A DNA stretch of 64,000 bases, from contig JACVVK020000342.1 in assembly GCA_018292915.2 (NCBI GenBank), forward strand, positions 498,501-562,500. Reading direction: 5' to 3'. Below are positions 60,920 to 64,000 of the stretch, piece after piece; position 1 is the stretch's first letter; each line of letters starts with the position of its first letter. This DNA is from Batillaria attramentaria. Lineage: Eukaryota > Mollusca > Gastropoda > Batillariidae. Below the pieces are notes generated by a model. That model was given only the letters and a program-made list of their open reading frames with translations. It searched no databases and was not told where the DNA came from. Made by a program: the position numbers and the translations under genes.

Positions 60920-62018
60920 GTGTCAGTGGGGCAAACCAAGACGGATACTCGGTTTAAACTTTAGGTGGGTGTGTCCAACCAAATTCTATCCTGCAGCAAG
61001 CAGGTTTGATAAACTGACATTCTGATAACCTGCACTGATAGTAAGAAAAAAAATTCACCCAAACTGGCAATAAGCGGGTTTACACCATTCCAAGGCGGTG
61101 CACATTACTGAAAACTAAATGTGTCGGGTTATGGCACTGCAAGCCGGCCATTCAGTTTAGATCTTGAGACTCTCAGTCTCCAAACAAAACACTGCTTAGT
61201 GTCAACCGTAATGTTGTGCAATGAAGCATGATACGCCAGCAGGAGGAAAGAAAAAATAAATCTGCCACCACTGCAGATTTCCCTGTGGTACAAGCCAGGA
61301 GGCAAAGAATGGTCAACAGCACTAATCCTCTTGTTAAGATCACCTGTCAGTGTCACATTACGCGAATAAACAGCCAAGGTGGTCACTACACTGCACTACT
61401 AGAAATTAATCTGCCCTAGGGCATGCTTATGAAACATACATTCACAGGTGAGTTGAGATATAGATGTTGCATGGTGTTTAATGATCAACAAGTCTTTAGC
61501 ACTGAAGTAGCCGAACAGGTGAAGTAGTGCGTGTCAGTATTTTAGAAGTGACCCTGAAAGTAAATTTTGAATGCCTGGTCTGATGACATTCAGAAGATTT
61601 TTTTCTCCTTCCTTCTAAATTCTGTTAGATATAGAACAAATAAGAAAAAAAAAAAATCAAACAAATCATAAACTTGTATTAATGAAAATATTTTGGGTCT
61701 GCAGTTCATCAGCTTTCTTAGCACAGCCTCAGTTTAACAGCAAAAACGAAAACAAGCTAATTAACTTGAGTGATTAGTGACACAAACAGCATCCCTTGTA
61801 CAAAAAGGAAAACCCTCTAAAAAACAAAAACAAACCAAAGAGAAGTACTACCCCCCTCCCACCACCACCCCCCCCAAAAAAAAAAAAAAAAACCCAAAAA
61901 ATCCAAACCAATAACAAAATTTAAACAAACAAAAAACAGCCAAAAAACAAACAAAAATGGAAACACTGTGACAAACTACCCCACCCCCCAAAAAACCTAA
62001 CAAAAAACAAACAACAAT

Positions 62019-62078
<60 letters not shown>

Positions 62079-63403
62079 GAAATGAACAAAAAACCCCAAA
62101 CAATAACACACGCATACGCACTAACTGTAATCAGTGTTGACCTATCCCGGCTCAGTCTATTCAGCGACGAACATACGGACACTGCAGCCGGTTCTTAGTG
62201 AAGTCCAGAAGCCAGCGCGAGGGAGAGACGGGGAGAGAGAGGTGGGGGCATTTCTCGAGCAATGGCAAGTACGTGCTAAAAGCTATAACCGTGTGACGCA
62301 TTGACACGTAGGTAACCCTACATGCCATAAAACGTGTTATCGGGGGTGCGTTGCGTCCCCCAAACGTGTCGGCCACAGGGCTAAATCTACCTTAGGAGCC
62401 CGACACCCCCCCCCCCCCCCCCGCCCGATACACCCACACATGCATAGTGTCACATCGGCGCTAACTTACACCTGCTCAGTGTATCAGTCTCAGTGTTACC
62501 GCAGACAAACGTGACTTGAGACTGACACAGTCTTGTCAACGTTATAACTTACTCTACAAGTTTAAGAACATCGTTCCAAGACGGTGAAACTTTTAGACTC
62601 GAAAACTGAAAGAGCACGTTGCAGATCAGTTTTACGGGACGCGTCGTACGGCAATCGTCGAATCAAACGATCCCGTTACTGATCAGTGTCAAGTCAGTAC
62701 AGTCGAACCGACCAAATCTCTCCTCCGATCAAAAGAAGTCCTACCTTGATTGCACGTTGTCTGTAGTCAGCGGTTTTCAAAGCCACACATCTCCATTAAA
62801 AAGCACGCGAACTCGTACAAACAAGTGTTTATCCGCTATCGACCCGTCACACCTGTGTAGCTGTCAGCCATAACAATACCGCGTGTCTAAACTGGGTGAC
62901 CTGCCTCTAAAACGAGGCTGAGACCCTGGGGTGGCTGGGTCACGCGAGGTTCTGTAGAGGATACGGTACACGGTCTACTGAATGTGAAACTCGAGATTTC
63001 GCAAGAAAGTGCCTACAAAATTAACAAAAATGGATGACACATTCTATTTGGTCAATACTTGCAGAGTGTTACACTTCTGTATTTGGAATTATAAGAGCTG
63101 TAGCTTTTTAGTATTGAGTTTTATGATTAAAATACCGCATACAGGGCCTCATGGCACAGTGGCAGACGACAGTTTGTCCCGTTTCTCGGTGCACTCCTGC
63201 GTAAAATTACGCCTTTGCCGGGAGCCCATCCTCCTGAACGAGTCATTGTGTTGAATTCTTGACAGGGTACGTACCACAACATACCTGGAATTTTTCATCG
63301 AATCTCGACTCATGGAAAACAAGTATAAAAAAAAAGAAAAGAAAAAAGGAGTAAAATCCGCGGCCTATTGGGCCGGGGGTCTCGATGATGATACCGGCAA
63401 GGT

Positions 63404-63433
<30 letters not shown>
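60920..63433. other. unannotated stretch with simple repeats
   Basis: C/A homopolymers lie at 61,855-61,900, (CA)n at 62,021-62,076, poly-C at 62,405-62,422, and (TG)n then poly-G at 63,403-63,434. No gene or RNA recognised. Confidence 0.5.
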
Positions 63434-63434
<1 letters not shown>

Positions 63435-63548
63435 TGTTGGGTTTAACGTCCTTTTCCACCACGTAAGGGTGATATCAAAGACGGGGCAACGAGAAAAGGC
63501 CAGAACAAATATTTTGCCCCAGCGGCCCGGATTCGAACTGATACTCGG
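63434..63548 (-). mobile_element. SINE family 1, 5'-truncated copy
   Basis: Plus strand shows gtttaacgtccttttccacc, tgatatcaaagacggggcaa and a B-box remnant (ggattcgaac), then stops before the A box. A (TG)n/poly-G tract at its 3' side probably grew from the SINE tail. Confidence 0.88.
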
Positions 63549-64000
63549 TGCCAAGAAACACTAGATGACAATACATTTTGTTCATTTAACTATCTAGGAA
63601 AACACTGAGGTGTAACTGAGATCGGGTGACAGAAAGTTCCCCAGCCTCGTGTATAGATACAGAAAGACAGACAGACTGATATACACTGATATCAGTTTTA
63701 CCGGGAACTAAACTAGTACTAGTACGCTCGAGGCGTCCCTGGGCCCGCCTCTCAAGGCTTTCGATAAGTACGAACTTCTGAACGTTTTTTTTGGTTTTTG
63801 TTGTTGTTGTTTTTATTGTATATATGTGTGGGCGATTTTTTGTCGGAGTATTTTGTGGACATACTGTTGGATCAAAGATCGACGAGAATTTTTTCTTTAC
63901 TGACGAACTTAAAAATCCAGTCAGTCTCCCTGGCCGTATCTGTGTGGAGGACTGTCGACTCGTTTTGTGTGATTAATTGAAATTCCTGAAACAGGACAGT
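63549..64000. other. unannotated stretch
   Basis: Nothing recognised. Confidence 0.4.

Overview
This window looks like intronic or intergenic DNA from a large, repeat-rich animal genome. No open reading frame is long and complex enough to be an intronless gene. The window is packed with (GA)n, (CA)n, (TA)n and AAAC-type microsatellites, homopolymer runs, several medium-period tandem arrays, and two families of tRNA-derived SINEs with RNA polymerase III A and B boxes, several flanked by clear target-site duplications. My best inference, from general style only, is a lophotrochozoan and probably a marine mollusc such as a gastropod. No protein here proves that.

The most notable object is at 14,088-15,000. 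Two near-identical direct repeats of about 340 bp, each carrying an apparently complete type I hammerhead ribozyme on the minus strand, lie inside a (TA)n tract. Their predicted cleavage sites are 549 nt apart. The arrangement (duplicated terminal blocks each with a hammerhead, very short helix III, insertion into TA repeats, a 20-bp inverted repeat around one block, no reverse transcriptase) matches what is known of non-autonomous Penelope-like elements and animal retrozymes.

A second layer is retroposition. SINE family 1 (about 170-200 bp, at least a dozen copies and fragments) is present throughout from 12.5 to 63.5 kb. SINE family 2 (about 300 bp, ending in a CCCCCGGGGG palindrome) has one copy on each strand, at 18.4 and 48.1 kb. 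A much shorter element of about 30-56 bp, ending in a GGCGTTAAGCCCTAA block, occurs four times in the same orientation. Two copies have clear and one a weaker target-site duplication, and three share nearly the same 5' end. A 28-bp SINE-1 tail at 37.9 kb also has a perfect 14-bp duplication.

Tandem arrays occupy 0.16-0.5, 6.1-7.0, 7.3-8.7, 13.1-13.65, 20.3-20.9, 29.7-29.85, 30.8-31.0, 36.7-37.3, 52.7-52.95, 54.5-55.9 and 58.0-58.3 kb.

Protein-coding evidence is limited to candidate exons on the minus strand. These are a possible 5'-UTR exon near 57.4 kb, a start-codon exon at 56,597-56,728 with an AAG|GTAAGT donor, a possible internal exon at 52,562-52,716, and a good internal exon at 1,532-1,746. 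They could belong to one minus-strand gene whose introns hold most of the window, or to different genes. I do not recognise the protein.
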